NCBI RefSeq assembly: GCF_003850345.1
Contig: NZ_CP027707.1
Coordinates: 620,001 to 684,000, forward strand
From: Pseudomonas chlororaphis subsp. piscium
GTDB taxonomy: Bacteria; Pseudomonadota; Gammaproteobacteria; Pseudomonadales; Pseudomonadaceae
Length of the DNA stretch: 64,000 nucleotides
Reading direction: 5' to 3'
The position numbers and the translations under genes are program-made. A model generated the notes under the pieces. The model worked only from the letters and a program-made list of their open reading frames with translations, was not told the origin of the DNA and searched no databases. This document shows, piece after piece, positions 48,409 through 56,494 of the stretch; position 1 is the stretch's first letter, and each line of letters begins with the position of its first letter.

Positions 48409-50895
48409 ATGCCTGACCTGCTTGACCACTACCCGCTGACGGCGGGTACCTACCACGAACTGCTCGACGCCAGCGGCGCGGTGCGCCCGCACTGGCGCCG
48501 GCTGTTCGACCAGTTGCAGCGCAGCACGCCGGCGCAGTTGATGCAGCGCCAGGCCCTGCTGACCCGGCAGATCCAGGAAAATGGCGTCACCTACAACGTC
48601 TATGCCGACCCCAAGGGCGCCGACCGGCCGTGGGAGCTGGACCTGCTACCCCATGTGATCGCCGCCGATGAATGGCAGCAGCTGTCCGCCGGGATCGCCC
48701 AGCGGGCGCGTTTGCTCAATGCGGTACTGGCCGACCTGTACGGCCCCCAGCGGTTGATCAGCGAAGGCCTGCTGCCGGCCGAACTGGTGTTCGGCCATAA
48801 CAACTTTCTCTGGCTGTGCCAGGGCATCCAGCCGCCGGACGGCGCCTTCCTGCACCTGTACGCGGTCGACCTGGCGCGTACCCCGGACGGGCGCTGGTGG
48901 GTCACCGCCGACCGTACCCAGGCGCCCTCCGGTGCCGGCTACGCCCTGGAAAACCGCATGATCGTGTCCCGGGCCTTTCCGGACCTGTACCGCGACCTGC
49001 AGGTGCAGCATCTGGCCGGGTTTTTCCGCACCCTGCAGGAAACCCTGGCCCGCCAGGCGCCCCGGGACGACGAAGCACCACTGATCGTGCTGCTGACCCC
49101 GGGGCGTTTCAACGAGAGCTATTTCGAGCACCTGTACCTGGCGCGCCAGCTCGGTTATCCGCTGGTGGAGGGCGGCGACCTGACGGTGCGCGACGCCACG
49201 GTCTACCTCAAGACCCTGAGCGGCCTGCGGCGGGTGCACGCGATCATGCGCCGGCTCGACGACGACTTCTGCGACCCGCTGGAACTGCGCACCGACTCGG
49301 CCTTGGGCGTGCCGGGGCTACTGGAGGCGGTGCGGCGAGGCCGGGTGCTGGTGGCCAATGCCTTGGGCAGCGGCGTGCTGGAGTCGCCAGGTCTGCTGGG
49401 TTTCCTGCCGAAGATCAGCGAGCATTTGTTCGGCGAAGAACTGATTCTGCCGTCCGTCGCCACCTGGTGGTGCGGCGAGGCGCCGGTGCTGGCCCAGGCC
49501 CTGGAGAAACTCCCGGAGCTGCTGATCAAGCCGGCGTTCCCGTCCCAGAGTTTTGCCCCCTTGTTCGGCCGCGACCTCTGCGAGAAAGAGCGCCAGGCCC
49601 TGGCCGAGCGCATGCGGGCGCGGCCTTATGCCTATGTCGCCCAGGAACTGGCGCAGCTGTCCCAGGCGCCGGTCTGGCAGGCCGAGGACAGCCAGCTGCA
49701 ACCGCGGGCCATCGGCATGCGGGTGTATGCCGTGGCCAGCCGCGACGGTTATCGGGTGCTGCCGGGCGGCTTGACCCGGGTGGCCGCGGAGGCCGATGCC
49801 GAAGTGGTGTCGATGCAGCGCGGTGGCGCCAGCAAGGACACCTGGGTGCTGGGCGAGCGTGCGCCCAGCGGCGAACAGTGGAAGGGCCAGCGGACCATCG
49901 GCGTGCATGACCTGGTGCGGCGCGATCCGTACCTGCCGTCGCGGGTGGTGGAAAACCTGTTCTGGTTCGGCCGCTACTGCGAGCGTTGCGATGGCAGCGC
50001 CCGGTTGTTGCGGATCATGCTGGCGCGTTATGTCGACGGCGATGACCCGCAGGCCTTGCAGGCGGCGGTCGACCTGGGCGAAAGCCTGATGCTGCTGCCG
50101 GACGAAGGCGAGCTGCCCGAGCGTCTGTTGGCGGCCCTGCAGGGGGACGACTGGTCCTTCAGCCTGCGCTCCAACCTGCAACGCCTGCAATGGGCGGCGT
50201 CCCAGGTGCGCGGCAAGCTCTCGCGGGAAAACTGGCAGGCGCTGGTGGAATTGCAGCGCGAAGCCCTGGCGCTGGAAGCCCGCGAACCGGACTTCGGCGA
50301 GTTGCTGGATTTCCTCAACCGCCTGGTGATGTCCCTGGCGGCCCTGTCGGGCTTTGCCCTGGACGATATGACCCGCGACGAAGGCTGGCGCTTTTTGATG
50401 ATCGGCCGGCGCATCGAGCGCCTACAGTTCCTCAGCAGCAGCCTGGCGGCCTTCCTGCGCGATTCCTCCGCGCCCGACCAGGCCGGGCTGGAGTGGCTGC
50501 TGGAGCTGGGCAACAGCAGCATCACCTACCGTTCCCGCTACCTGGCGGTGGCGCAGTTGATTCCGGTGCTCGACCTGTTGCTGCTCGATGAGCAGAACCC
50601 CCACGCGGTGCTATTCCAGCTGAAGCTGGTGACCCGGACCCTCAATCGCTTGAACGACGACTTTGGCGTACCGCGCGAGGCCGGCTTGCCCGTGCTGGTG
50701 AAGCGCCTGTCGCGCTTCGACCTGGCTTGCCTGGAGAACCCTCTGTTCGGCGAGGCCAGCGTGCGCGCGGCACTCGAAGGCCTGGCCGACCTGTTGCAGG
50801 AAATCGCCGACGCCAGCGGGCAGGTTTCCGACCGCCTGGCGCTGCGGCATTTCGCCCATGTCGACGATGTCAGCCAACAAACGGTATCCGTCTGA
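48409..50895 (+). CDS. Circularly permuted ATP-grasp and alpha-E domain fusion protein
   Basis: An 828-residue protein. The N-terminal ~490 residues fit the circularly permuted type 2 ATP-grasp family (QENGVTYNVYADPKG, GPQRLISEGLLP, LTPGRFNESYFEH, YLKTLSGLRRVHAIMRRLDDDFCDPLELR, AFPSQSF). From about residue 510 an alpha-E (DUF403) helical domain follows (SRVVENLFWFGRYCERCDGSARLLR). In many bacteria these are separate neighbouring genes; here they are fused. Start: ATG at 48409 preferred over TTG at 48388; neither has a strong ribosome-binding site. The stop shares a base with the next ATG, so translation is coupled. The reaction is predicted peptide-bond formation; substrate unknown. Confidence 0.88.
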   Translation: MPDLLDHYPLTAGTYHELLDASGAVRPHWRRLFDQLQRSTPAQLMQRQALLTRQIQENGVTYNVYADPKGADRPWELDLLPHVIAADEWQQLSAGIAQRARLLNAVLADLYGPQRLISEGLLPAELVFGHNNFLWLCQGIQPPDGAFLHLYAVDLARTPDGRWWVTADRTQAPSGAGYALENRMIVSRAFPDLYRDLQVQHLAGFFRTLQETLARQAPRDDEAPLIVLLTPGRFNESYFEHLYLARQLGYPLVEGGDLTVRDATVYLKTLSGLRRVHAIMRRLDDDFCDPLELRTDSALGVPGLLEAVRRGRVLVANALGSGVLESPGLLGFLPKISEHLFGEELILPSVATWWCGEAPVLAQALEKLPELLIKPAFPSQSFAPLFGRDLCEKERQALAERMRARPYAYVAQELAQLSQAPVWQAEDSQLQPRAIGMRVYAVASRDGYRVLPGGLTRVAAEADAEVVSMQRGGASKDTWVLGERAPSGEQWKGQRTIGVHDLVRRDPYLPSRVVENLFWFGRYCERCDGSARLLRIMLARYVDGDDPQALQAAVDLGESLMLLPDEGELPERLLAALQGDDWSFSLRSNLQRLQWAASQVRGKLSRENWQALVELQREALALEAREPDFGELLDFLNRLVMSLAALSGFALDDMTRDEGWRFLMIGRRIERLQFLSSSLAAFLRDSSAPDQAGLEWLLELGNSSITYRSRYLAVAQLIPVLDLLLLDEQNPHAVLFQLKLVTRTLNRLNDDFGVPREAGLPVLVKRLSRFDLACLENPLFGEASVRAALEGLADLLQEIADASGQVSDRLALRHFAHVDDVSQQTVSV

Positions 50896-51800
50896 TGAGC
50901 GCTCATTACCAGATCTTCCACGATACCCATTACCACTACGACAGCCCGGTTTCCCTGGCCCAGCAACTGGCGCACCTGTGGCCGCGGGCGTGCGCCTGGC
51001 AGCATTGCAGCCAGCAGGAACTGCTGATCAGCCCCGACCCCACCACCCGCCGCGACGAGCTGGATGTGTTCGGCAATCCGCTGACCCGGCTGGCGTTCGA
51101 GCGCCCCCATGACGAGTTGCTGGTCAATGCGCAGTTGACGGTGGAGGTGCTGGCCAGGCCAGCGCTGGACTTCAGCCGGTCATTGCCCTGGGATGCCACC
51201 CGCAATGCACTGACCTACAGCAGCCGGCCGTTGTCCGCAGCCTTGATGGAGGCGTGCCGCTATCGCTTCGAGTCGCCTTATGTGCACCTGAAGAAGAGCT
51301 TCGTCGAGTTTTCCGAAAGCTGTTTCCCCGCCGGGCGTCCGCTGTTGCTGGGGGTACAGGCGTTGATGGAGAAGATCTTCAGCGAGTTCACCTTCGATGC
51401 CGAAGCCACCCAGGTGGCGACGCCGCTGGTGGAAGTGCTGGAGCGACGGCGTGGGGTCTGCCAGGACTTCGCCCACCTGATGCTGGCGTGCTTGCGCTCC
51501 CGCGGTTTGGCGGCGCGTTATGTCAGCGGCTACCTGCTGACCCAGCCGCCACCGGGGCAGCCACGCTTGATCGGTGCGGATGCCTCCCATGCCTGGGTTT
51601 CGGTGTTCTGCCCGGTGCTCGGCTGGGTGGATTTCGACCCGACCAACAACGTGCAGCCGGCACTGGAACACATCACCCTGGCCTGGGGCAGGGACTTTTC
51701 CGACGTCTCGCCGTTGCGCGGGGTGATTCTCGGCGGCGGCAGCCACGACCCGGAAGTACGGGTGACGGTGATGCCGCTGAATGAACGGATCTCTTTGTAG
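50895..51800 (+). CDS. Transglutaminase family cysteine peptidase-like protein
   Basis: A 301-residue single-domain bacterial transglutaminase-like protein: N-terminal beta domain (HYQIFHDTHYHYDSPVSLAQQLAHL) and core with Cys near 187 (RRGVCQDFAHLML), His near 230 (DASHAWVSV) and Asp near 246 (VDFDPTNN). Its start overlaps the preceding stop (TGATG). No signal peptide, so cytoplasmic. Probably a peptide-bond hydrolase rather than a cross-linker, by family reasoning. Its stop codon lies within the inverted repeat at 51796. Confidence 0.9.
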   Translation: MSAHYQIFHDTHYHYDSPVSLAQQLAHLWPRACAWQHCSQQELLISPDPTTRRDELDVFGNPLTRLAFERPHDELLVNAQLTVEVLARPALDFSRSLPWDATRNALTYSSRPLSAALMEACRYRFESPYVHLKKSFVEFSESCFPAGRPLLLGVQALMEKIFSEFTFDAEATQVATPLVEVLERRRGVCQDFAHLMLACLRSRGLAARYVSGYLLTQPPPGQPRLIGADASHAWVSVFCPVLGWVDFDPTNNVQPALEHITLAWGRDFSDVSPLRGVILGGGSHDPEVRVTVMPLNERISL

Positions 51801-51897
51801 CCGCTGCCGCAGGCTGCGATAAGGTTCGCAGAACCTTCCAGCGGTCTAAAAAACACGGCCGCTACGCGCCCGAGCGCAGCCTTCGGCAGCGGCTACA
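51796..51897. repeat. Long REP-type inverted repeat (102 bp)
   Basis: Arms TGTAGCCGCTGCCGCAGGCT... and its inverted counterpart CGCAGCCTTCGGCAGCGGCT... pair over 22-23 bp with one mismatch, enclosing about 55 bp of spacer. This is a second Pseudomonas repeat family (TGTAGCCGCTGCCG). The left arm includes the stop codon of the transglutaminase gene. Confidence 0.85.
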
Positions 51898-51916
51898 GGC
51901 TCTACAGGAGTTACTT

Positions 51917-52336
51917 ATGTTCCCGGTATCGATCAAGGGCGTGCTGCAATCCCCCGAAGGATTGGTGGTGCTGATGCTCAACGAGCGTGACGAATGGGAG
52001 CTGCCCGGCGGGCGGATCGAGCTGGGGGAGACGGCGCCGCAATGCCTGGCGCGGGAGATCGAGGAAGAGCTGGACGTGCAGGTGATGGTGGAGGAACCGC
52101 TGGATTCGTACCTGTTCGAGGTCATCCCCGGCAAGCATGTGTTTATCTCGACCTATCGCTGCCGGCTCCTTGGCGAGTTTGTGCCAACCGTCAGCCACGA
52201 GCACAAGGAAATCGGCCTGTTCGCAGCTGACCAGCTACCGGCCAACTTGCCACGGGGTTATCGCGATTCGATTGTCAAAGCCTTGGGTATCCGAGGGTCG
52301 GCAACGGATGGCCGACCCCAGATCCCGAGGGCCTGA
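51917..52336 (+). CDS. NUDIX hydrolase
   Basis: A 139-residue protein with the Nudix box GGRIELGETAPQCLAREIEEEL (GX5EX7REUXEEXXU form). It probably hydrolyses a nucleoside-diphosphate-linked compound; the substrate cannot be read from sequence. The ATG at 51917 has GGAG upstream. It stands alone. Confidence 0.85.
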   Translation: MFPVSIKGVLQSPEGLVVLMLNERDEWELPGGRIELGETAPQCLAREIEEELDVQVMVEEPLDSYLFEVIPGKHVFISTYRCRLLGEFVPTVSHEHKEIGLFAADQLPANLPRGYRDSIVKALGIRGSATDGRPQIPRA

Positions 52337-52360
52337 TAGGAGTATCAGGCCTGGCGGGTC

Positions 52361-52546
52361 TCAGGCCTTGGGGGCCTGATCGTCTGCTGTATTGGCGTCG
52401 TCGACGGCCACTTCGTCTTCTGTATCCGGGCTCGGTGCGCCGGCTTCTTCAGCGGCCGCTTTCTTGCGTTGCAGCTTTTCCTCTTTCTTCTGCTCCTTTG
52501 CCAGGTCTCGCTGACGTTTGGCGAAGGAGTAATTGGGTTTAGCCAT
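52361..52546 (-). CDS. Small Lys/Glu-rich conserved-looking protein (61 aa)
   Basis: A 61-residue hydrophilic protein starting MAKPNYSFAKRQRDLAKEQK. It has a strongly charged helix (to about residue 36) and an acidic Asp/Ala tail. The ATG at 52546 follows AGAGGA. Similar short basic-then-acidic proteins with the MAKPNYSFAKRQ start occur in many pseudomonads to my recollection. Function unknown. It lies 69 bp downstream of the LOG-family gene on the same strand. Confidence 0.7.
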   Translation of the reverse strand: MAKPNYSFAKRQRDLAKEQKKEEKLQRKKAAAEEAGAPSPDTEDEVAVDDANTADDQAPKA

Positions 52547-52614
52547 GGGCGATCCTCTAGGGTCGAAGGTGAGGTTGAGCGGCGCGTATTCTGCCTTGTA
52601 TCGGAGCCCGGCGG

Positions 52615-53202
52615 TTAATCGGGTTTTTGCTCGGCCCATTTGGGGGCTACCGTGGGTTGCCAGGCCTCCAGGGCATCCAGCAGTTTGCGCGGCGATTCGC
52701 TCATTTGCAGCATGTCACGGTGCGGGGCGCGAACGAAGCCTTCGCCGACGATGTGATCGAGAAAACCCGTGAGCTTCTCGTAGAAGCCATTCACTTCCAG
52801 CAACCCCAGGGGCTTGGCGTGGTAACCCAGTTGGCCCCAGGTCCAGACCTCGAACAACTCTTCCAGGGTGCCCAGGCCGCCAGGCAGCGCGATAAAGGCG
52901 TCGCTCAGCTCGGCCATGCGCGCCTTGCGGGCGTGCATGCCGTCGACCACCTCCAGGCGTGTCAGGCCCGGATGGCCGATTTCCTTGTCCTTGAGGCTCT
53001 GGGGAATGATGCCGATGACTTCGCCTCCGGCCGCCAGGGCGGCGTCGGCGACTAGGCCCATCAGGCCGACGGCGCCACCGCCATAGACCAGGGTCAGCTT
53101 GCGTTCGGCCAGATGGCGCCCGAGGGCTTCGGCGGCCTCGCGGTAGGCCGGGTTGGTGCCGGTGCTGGCACCGCAGAACACGCATACAGACGTTAAAGAC
53201 AT
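52615..53202 (-). CDS. LOG family protein (TIGR00730; cytokinin riboside 5'-monophosphate phosphoribohydrolase-like)
   Basis: A 195-residue Rossmann-fold protein. It has the nucleotide-binding GGGAVGLMG segment and the family motif [12 protein letters not shown], where the Glu is the catalytic residue. In plants LOG releases free cytokinin bases from nucleotides; many bacterial members hydrolyse AMP-type nucleotides. The actual substrate is unproved. ATG at 53202 after GGAGTAAGG. Confidence 0.92.
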   Translation of the reverse strand: MSLTSVCVFCGASTGTNPAYREAAEALGRHLAERKLTLVYGGGAVGLMGLVADAALAAGGEVIGIIPQSLKDKEIGHPGLTRLEVVDGMHARKARMAELSDAFIALPGGLGTLEELFEVWTWGQLGYHAKPLGLLEVNGFYEKLTGFLDHIVGEGFVRAPHRDMLQMSESPRKLLDALEAWQPTVAPKWAEQKPD

Positions 53203-53262
53203 ACCTTACTCCATGGTCAGTGAGGGCCACAGAGTAATGGCTGGCCGGCCGCGCTCCAAGGG

Positions 53263-53352
53263 TCAATCCTCGCGGCGGGGGCTTTCATAGGTACCGCTGG
53301 CGCCACAGGCGTAGGCGGCGAGCAGGCTGCGGAACAGGCTGTTGAGGTGCAT
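53263..53352 (-). CDS. Candidate 29-aa small protein
   Basis: An ATG-initiated frame of 29 codons. The product starts MHLNSLFRSLLAAYACGASG and ends YESPRRED, and the frame is preceded by GGAGTG 7 bases from the ATG. The first 16 residues are amphipathic or hydrophobic. It lies 60 bp upstream of the LOG-family gene on the same strand. The ribosome-binding sequence is good and the reading frame is clean, but at this length it could be chance. Confidence 0.45.
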   Translation of the reverse strand: MHLNSLFRSLLAAYACGASGTYESPRRED

Positions 53353-53443
53353 GGCGGACACTCCGATAGTGATGTGCGCCGAGCATAGGCCCGGGGCCGC
53401 GGGCTGGCTGTTTGATTCTCTCGATCAGGCCGATAGCGCAAAG

Positions 53444-53453
53444 TTGTATACAA
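53444..53453. promoter_or_regulatory. TTGTATACAA palindrome between the 29-aa ORF and azurin
   Basis: A perfect 10-bp palindrome of the type bound by GntR/FadR-family regulators. It lies 5 bp upstream of the ANR-like box in the divergent spacer. Confidence 0.3.
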
Positions 53454-53457
53454 TTTC

Positions 53458-53471
53458 TTGATTTGAATCAT
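53458..53471 (+). promoter_or_regulatory. ANR/FNR-like box upstream of azurin
   Basis: TTGAT-TTGA-ATCAT differs by one base from the ANR/FNR consensus TTGAT-N4-ATCAA. It lies about 87 bp upstream of the azu start, so ANR could activate azurin under low oxygen. The predicted -10 region is not clearly recognisable. Confidence 0.65.
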
Positions 53472-53551
53472 AGGAACTTGTGAAAAATTCAGGCAGTCTT
53501 CACCTCCATGGATTCAGATGGATTTTGTTAACCCTGCCTTGGAGATTCACC

Positions 53552-53998
53552 ATGTTTGCCAAACTCGTTGCGGTATCCCTGTTGACACTGGCCAGCAGCC
53601 AGCTGATGGCCGCCGAATGCAAGGTCGATGTCGACTCTACCGACCAGATGTCCTTCAACACGAAGGAAATCACCATCGACAAGAGCTGCAAGACCTTCAC
53701 CGTGAACCTGACCCACTCCGGCAGCCTGCCGAAGAACGTCATGGGTCATAACTGGGTTCTGAGCAAAAGCGCGGACATGGTCGGCATCGCGACCGACGGC
53801 ATGGCTGCCGGCATCGACAAGGACTACCTGAAACCAGGCGACAGCCGCGTTATCGCCCACACCAAGATCATCGGCTCTGGCGAAAAAGACTCGGTGACCT
53901 TTGACGTGTCGAAGCTGACCGCCGGCGAAAGCTACGAATTCTTCTGCTCGTTCCCGGGCCACAACTCGATGATGAAAGGCGCCGTGGTGCTGAAGTGA
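53552..53998 (+). CDS. azu: Azurin
   Basis: A 148-residue blue copper electron carrier of the periplasm. A 20-residue signal peptide ends LMA, giving a mature protein of 128 residues starting [13 protein letters not shown]. Ligands by mature numbering: His46 (MGHNW), Cys112 and His117 with Met121 ([12 protein letters not shown]). Cys3 and Cys26 can form the family disulfide. It donates electrons to cytochrome cd1 nitrite reductase and other partners in denitrifiers. ATG at 53552 follows GGAG. Confidence 0.98.
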   Translation: MFAKLVAVSLLTLASSQLMAAECKVDVDSTDQMSFNTKEITIDKSCKTFTVNLTHSGSLPKNVMGHNWVLSKSADMVGIATDGMAAGIDKDYLKPGDSRVIAHTKIIGSGEKDSVTFDVSKLTAGESYEFFCSFPGHNSMMKGAVVLK

Positions 53999-54018
53999 TC
54001 GGTTGATCCCGTGTGATG

Positions 54019-54045
54019 AAAAAGCGCCCTTCGGGGCGCTTTTTT
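54019..54045 (+). terminator. Terminator after azurin
   Basis: AAAAGCGCCC-TTCG-GGGCGCTTTTTT: strong GC hairpin with T-run. Confidence 0.9.
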
Positions 54046-54070
54046 GTGGGCGGGCGGTCCGTGTCATCGT

Positions 54071-54131
54071 TCATCGCGGGCAAGCCTGGCACCCACAAGC
54101 TTCTATAGGAGCGAAGCTTGCTCGCGATAGC
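54071..54131. repeat. REPIN, diverged pair
   Basis: ATCGCGGGCAAGCCTGGC and GCGAAGCTTGCTCGCGAT face each other. The second arm is a diverged copy (GCTCGCGA type). Confidence 0.75.
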
Positions 54132-54153
54132 GCCAGCCCAGCCAACACCCAAC

Positions 54154-54189
54154 AAAAAGCCCGCCGAGGATTTCCCGCGGCGGGCTTTT
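54154..54189. terminator. Terminator of the nadE-pncB operon
   Basis: AAAAGCCCGCCG and GCGGGC-type arms flank an AGGATTTCCC loop, with T and A runs on both sides. It lies 16 bp after nadE on its strand. Confidence 0.8.
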
Positions 54190-54205
54190 GCGTCACCTCA
54201 TCACC

Positions 54206-55033
54206 TCAAGGCGCGAACGGCATCACGCGTTTGTGATGGGTCTTGTTGTAGGTGTTGCAGATGATCTTGAACGCTTCCTCGCGCACCGGCTGGCCATGGA
54301 GGAAGGCGTCGATCTCGGCGTAGGTCACGCCGTGGGAGGCTTCGTCCGGCTTGCCGGGAGACAGGTCTTCGAGGTCGGCGGTAGGGATCTTCTCCACCAG
54401 CGACTCCGGCGCGCCGAAATGCCGGGCAATAGCCCGCACCTGGTTCTTCACCAGCCCGCTCAGCGGCGCCAGGTCGCAGGCGCCGTCGCCGAACTTGGTG
54501 AAGAAGCCCATCACCGCTTCGGCGGCGTGGTCGGTGCCGATCACCAGGCCATGGGCGGCGCCGGCGATGGTGTACTGCGCGATCATGCGCATGCGCGCCT
54601 TGGTGTTGCCGAGGACGAAGTCCCGGGTTACCGCCTGATGGCCTTCGAAGGCCGCCACTTCATTGGCCAGGGACTTGACCGCCGGACCGATGTTCACGGT
54701 GTGGCGCTCGTCGGGTTCGATGAAGTCCACCGAGGCCTGGGCATCGTGTTCGTCGAACTGCACGTCGTACGGCAGGCGCACGGCAATGAAACGATAGCCC
54801 TGGTCGCCGCTGCTGGCGCGCAGTTCGCGCACCGCCCGCTGGGCCAGCAGGCCCGCGGTCAGGGAGTCGACGCCACCGCTGATGCCCAGCACTAGGGTCT
54901 TGAGCCCGGAATTGAGCAGGCATTGCTGGATGAACGCGACCCGCCGGGCGACTTCTGCCTCGAGAGCGGCCTGGTCCTTGAAAGGGGGTTGGACCTTGAG
55001 CTGTTCAGCAATCTCACGCTGTACGGCTTGCAT
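54206..55033 (-). CDS. nadE: NH3-dependent NAD+ synthetase
   Basis: A 275-residue ammonia-dependent NAD synthetase that amidates NaAD in the last step of NAD synthesis. The PP-loop is SGGVDS (in [10 protein letters not shown]), with [22 protein letters not shown] as further signature. There is no glutaminase domain, as expected for the short form. ATG at 55033 after AAGGAG, only 3 bp downstream of the pncB stop. Confidence 0.97.
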   Translation of the reverse strand: MQAVQREIAEQLKVQPPFKDQAALEAEVARRVAFIQQCLLNSGLKTLVLGISGGVDSLTAGLLAQRAVRELRASSGDQGYRFIAVRLPYDVQFDEHDAQASVDFIEPDERHTVNIGPAVKSLANEVAAFEGHQAVTRDFVLGNTKARMRMIAQYTIAGAAHGLVIGTDHAAEAVMGFFTKFGDGACDLAPLSGLVKNQVRAIARHFGAPESLVEKIPTADLEDLSPGKPDEASHGVTYAEIDAFLHGQPVREEAFKIICNTYNKTHHKRVMPFAP

Positions 55034-55036
55034 GAT

Positions 55037-56263
55037 TCACTCCTTGCTTGATGTGCCAGAAAGGGCGGCAGGTACTTGGAAAACGTGGCGCAGATAAGCG
55101 ACGAAGTTGGGATCCTTGCAATGGGTCTTGCCCGCTTCGTCGGAGATCTTGGCGACGGGCTGGCCATTGCAGGCGGCCATTTTAAGCACGATGCTCATCG
55201 GCTCGACACCAGGAATATCGCACGTCAGGTTGGTGCCGATACCGAAGCTGACATTGATCCGACCATGCAACGCGCGAAAAATCTCCAGGGATTTGGGCAG
55301 CGTCAGGCTGTCGGAGAACACCAGGGTCTTGCTCATCGGCTCGATGCCCAGTTTCAGGTAGTGGGCGATGGCTTTTTCCGCCCAGACGATCGGATCGCCC
55401 GAGTCATGGCGCAAACCGTCGAACAGCTTGGCGAAGTACAGATCGAAGTCGTTGAGGAAAGCGTCGGTGGTGATGCAGTCGGTCAGGGCGATCCCCAGCA
55501 GGCCACGGTACTCGCGGACCCAGCAGTCGAGGGCGGCGATCTGGCTGTCGATCAGCCGCGGCCCCAGTTGCTGGTGGGCCATGATCCATTCGTGGGCCAT
55601 GGTGCCCAGGGGTTTCATGTCCAGCTCGCGGGACAGGTGCACGTTGCTGGTACCGACGAAACGTCCGGGGAAGTCGTGCTTGAGCACGTTCACCACTTCT
55701 TCCTGGACCCGGTACGAGAAGCGTCGGCGGGTGCCGAAGTCGGCCACCTGCAGGTGCGACAATTCATCGGCGCTGGCGTTGGCGCTCAGCCAGTCGAACT
55801 TGCGATATAGCTGTTCGCGGGCCTGTTCCAGGACGACTTCGCGGTAGCGATAGCGGTTACGCACCTCGCTGACGATCGCCAGCATCGGCACTTCGAACAG
55901 GATCACATGCAGCCAGGGCCCGCGCAGGCGGATGAACAGCTCGCCGTTTTCGATACCGGTATGCACATACCGCAGGTTGAAGCGGAACAGCCCGAGAAAG
56001 CGCAGGAAGTCCGGTTTCAGGAAGCTGATGCGTTCGAGAAAGCTCAACTGGTCGGCGCTCAGGCTCAGGTCGGCCAGGCGCTCGAACTGATAGCGGATCT
56101 CCGCCAGGTAGGGGCGCAGGTCCTCGCTGTTGCGGCAGCGGAATTCCCATTCGACTTCCACATTGGGGTAGTTGTGCAGCACCGCCTGCATCATGGTCAG
56201 TTTGTAGAAGTCGGTGTCGAGCAGGTTCTGCACGATGCGATCGGCAAACACACTCTCGCTCAT
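55037..56263 (-). CDS. pncB: Nicotinate phosphoribosyltransferase
   Basis: A 408-residue enzyme starting the Preiss-Handler NAD salvage route by joining nicotinate to PRPP. Motifs include [21 protein letters not shown] and the phosphorylatable His in HEWIMAHQQ, with [10 protein letters not shown] near the end. The ATG at 56263 (MSESVF) is supported by GGAGA 8 bases upstream. It forms an operon with nadE; no NrtR-type regulator gene is visible in the window. Confidence 0.97.
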   Translation of the reverse strand: MSESVFADRIVQNLLDTDFYKLTMMQAVLHNYPNVEVEWEFRCRNSEDLRPYLAEIRYQFERLADLSLSADQLSFLERISFLKPDFLRFLGLFRFNLRYVHTGIENGELFIRLRGPWLHVILFEVPMLAIVSEVRNRYRYREVVLEQAREQLYRKFDWLSANASADELSHLQVADFGTRRRFSYRVQEEVVNVLKHDFPGRFVGTSNVHLSRELDMKPLGTMAHEWIMAHQQLGPRLIDSQIAALDCWVREYRGLLGIALTDCITTDAFLNDFDLYFAKLFDGLRHDSGDPIVWAEKAIAHYLKLGIEPMSKTLVFSDSLTLPKSLEIFRALHGRINVSFGIGTNLTCDIPGVEPMSIVLKMAACNGQPVAKISDEAGKTHCKDPNFVAYLRHVFQVPAALSGTSSKE

Positions 56264-56397
56264 AACGGGAATCTCCATGCTGGCCGCGATCAAGGGCGCG
56301 GCTTTCCAGCTTGTTCAATAAAGGCAGTAGTGGCGCATATCCGCTGTGGGTTTTGCCAGCGTTTTTTGCTTGAAGGCACTGTCGGGGCTGCTGGCCT

Positions 56398-56466
56398 CAT
56401 CGCGGGCAAGCCCCGTTCCTACGGGTACGGTGCTGCTCTTGCAGGAGTGAGGCTTGCCCGCGATAG
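56398..56466. repeat. REPIN, diverged pair
   Basis: CATCGCGGGCAAGCCCCG and GTGAGGCTTGCCCGCGATA face each other with a 30-bp insert. It lies between pncB (upstream promoter side) and the LysR gene end. Confidence 0.85.
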
Positions 56467-56494
56467 CGCCCGTGCGGTCTGCACCCGTCCCGGA

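Noticed and set aside
53217..53471. 84-codon minus-strand frame upstream of the LOG gene
   Set aside because: Low-complexity product (Pro/Ala/Arg/Cys mix) with no ribosome-binding site; the 29-codon frame inside the same stretch has better signals.
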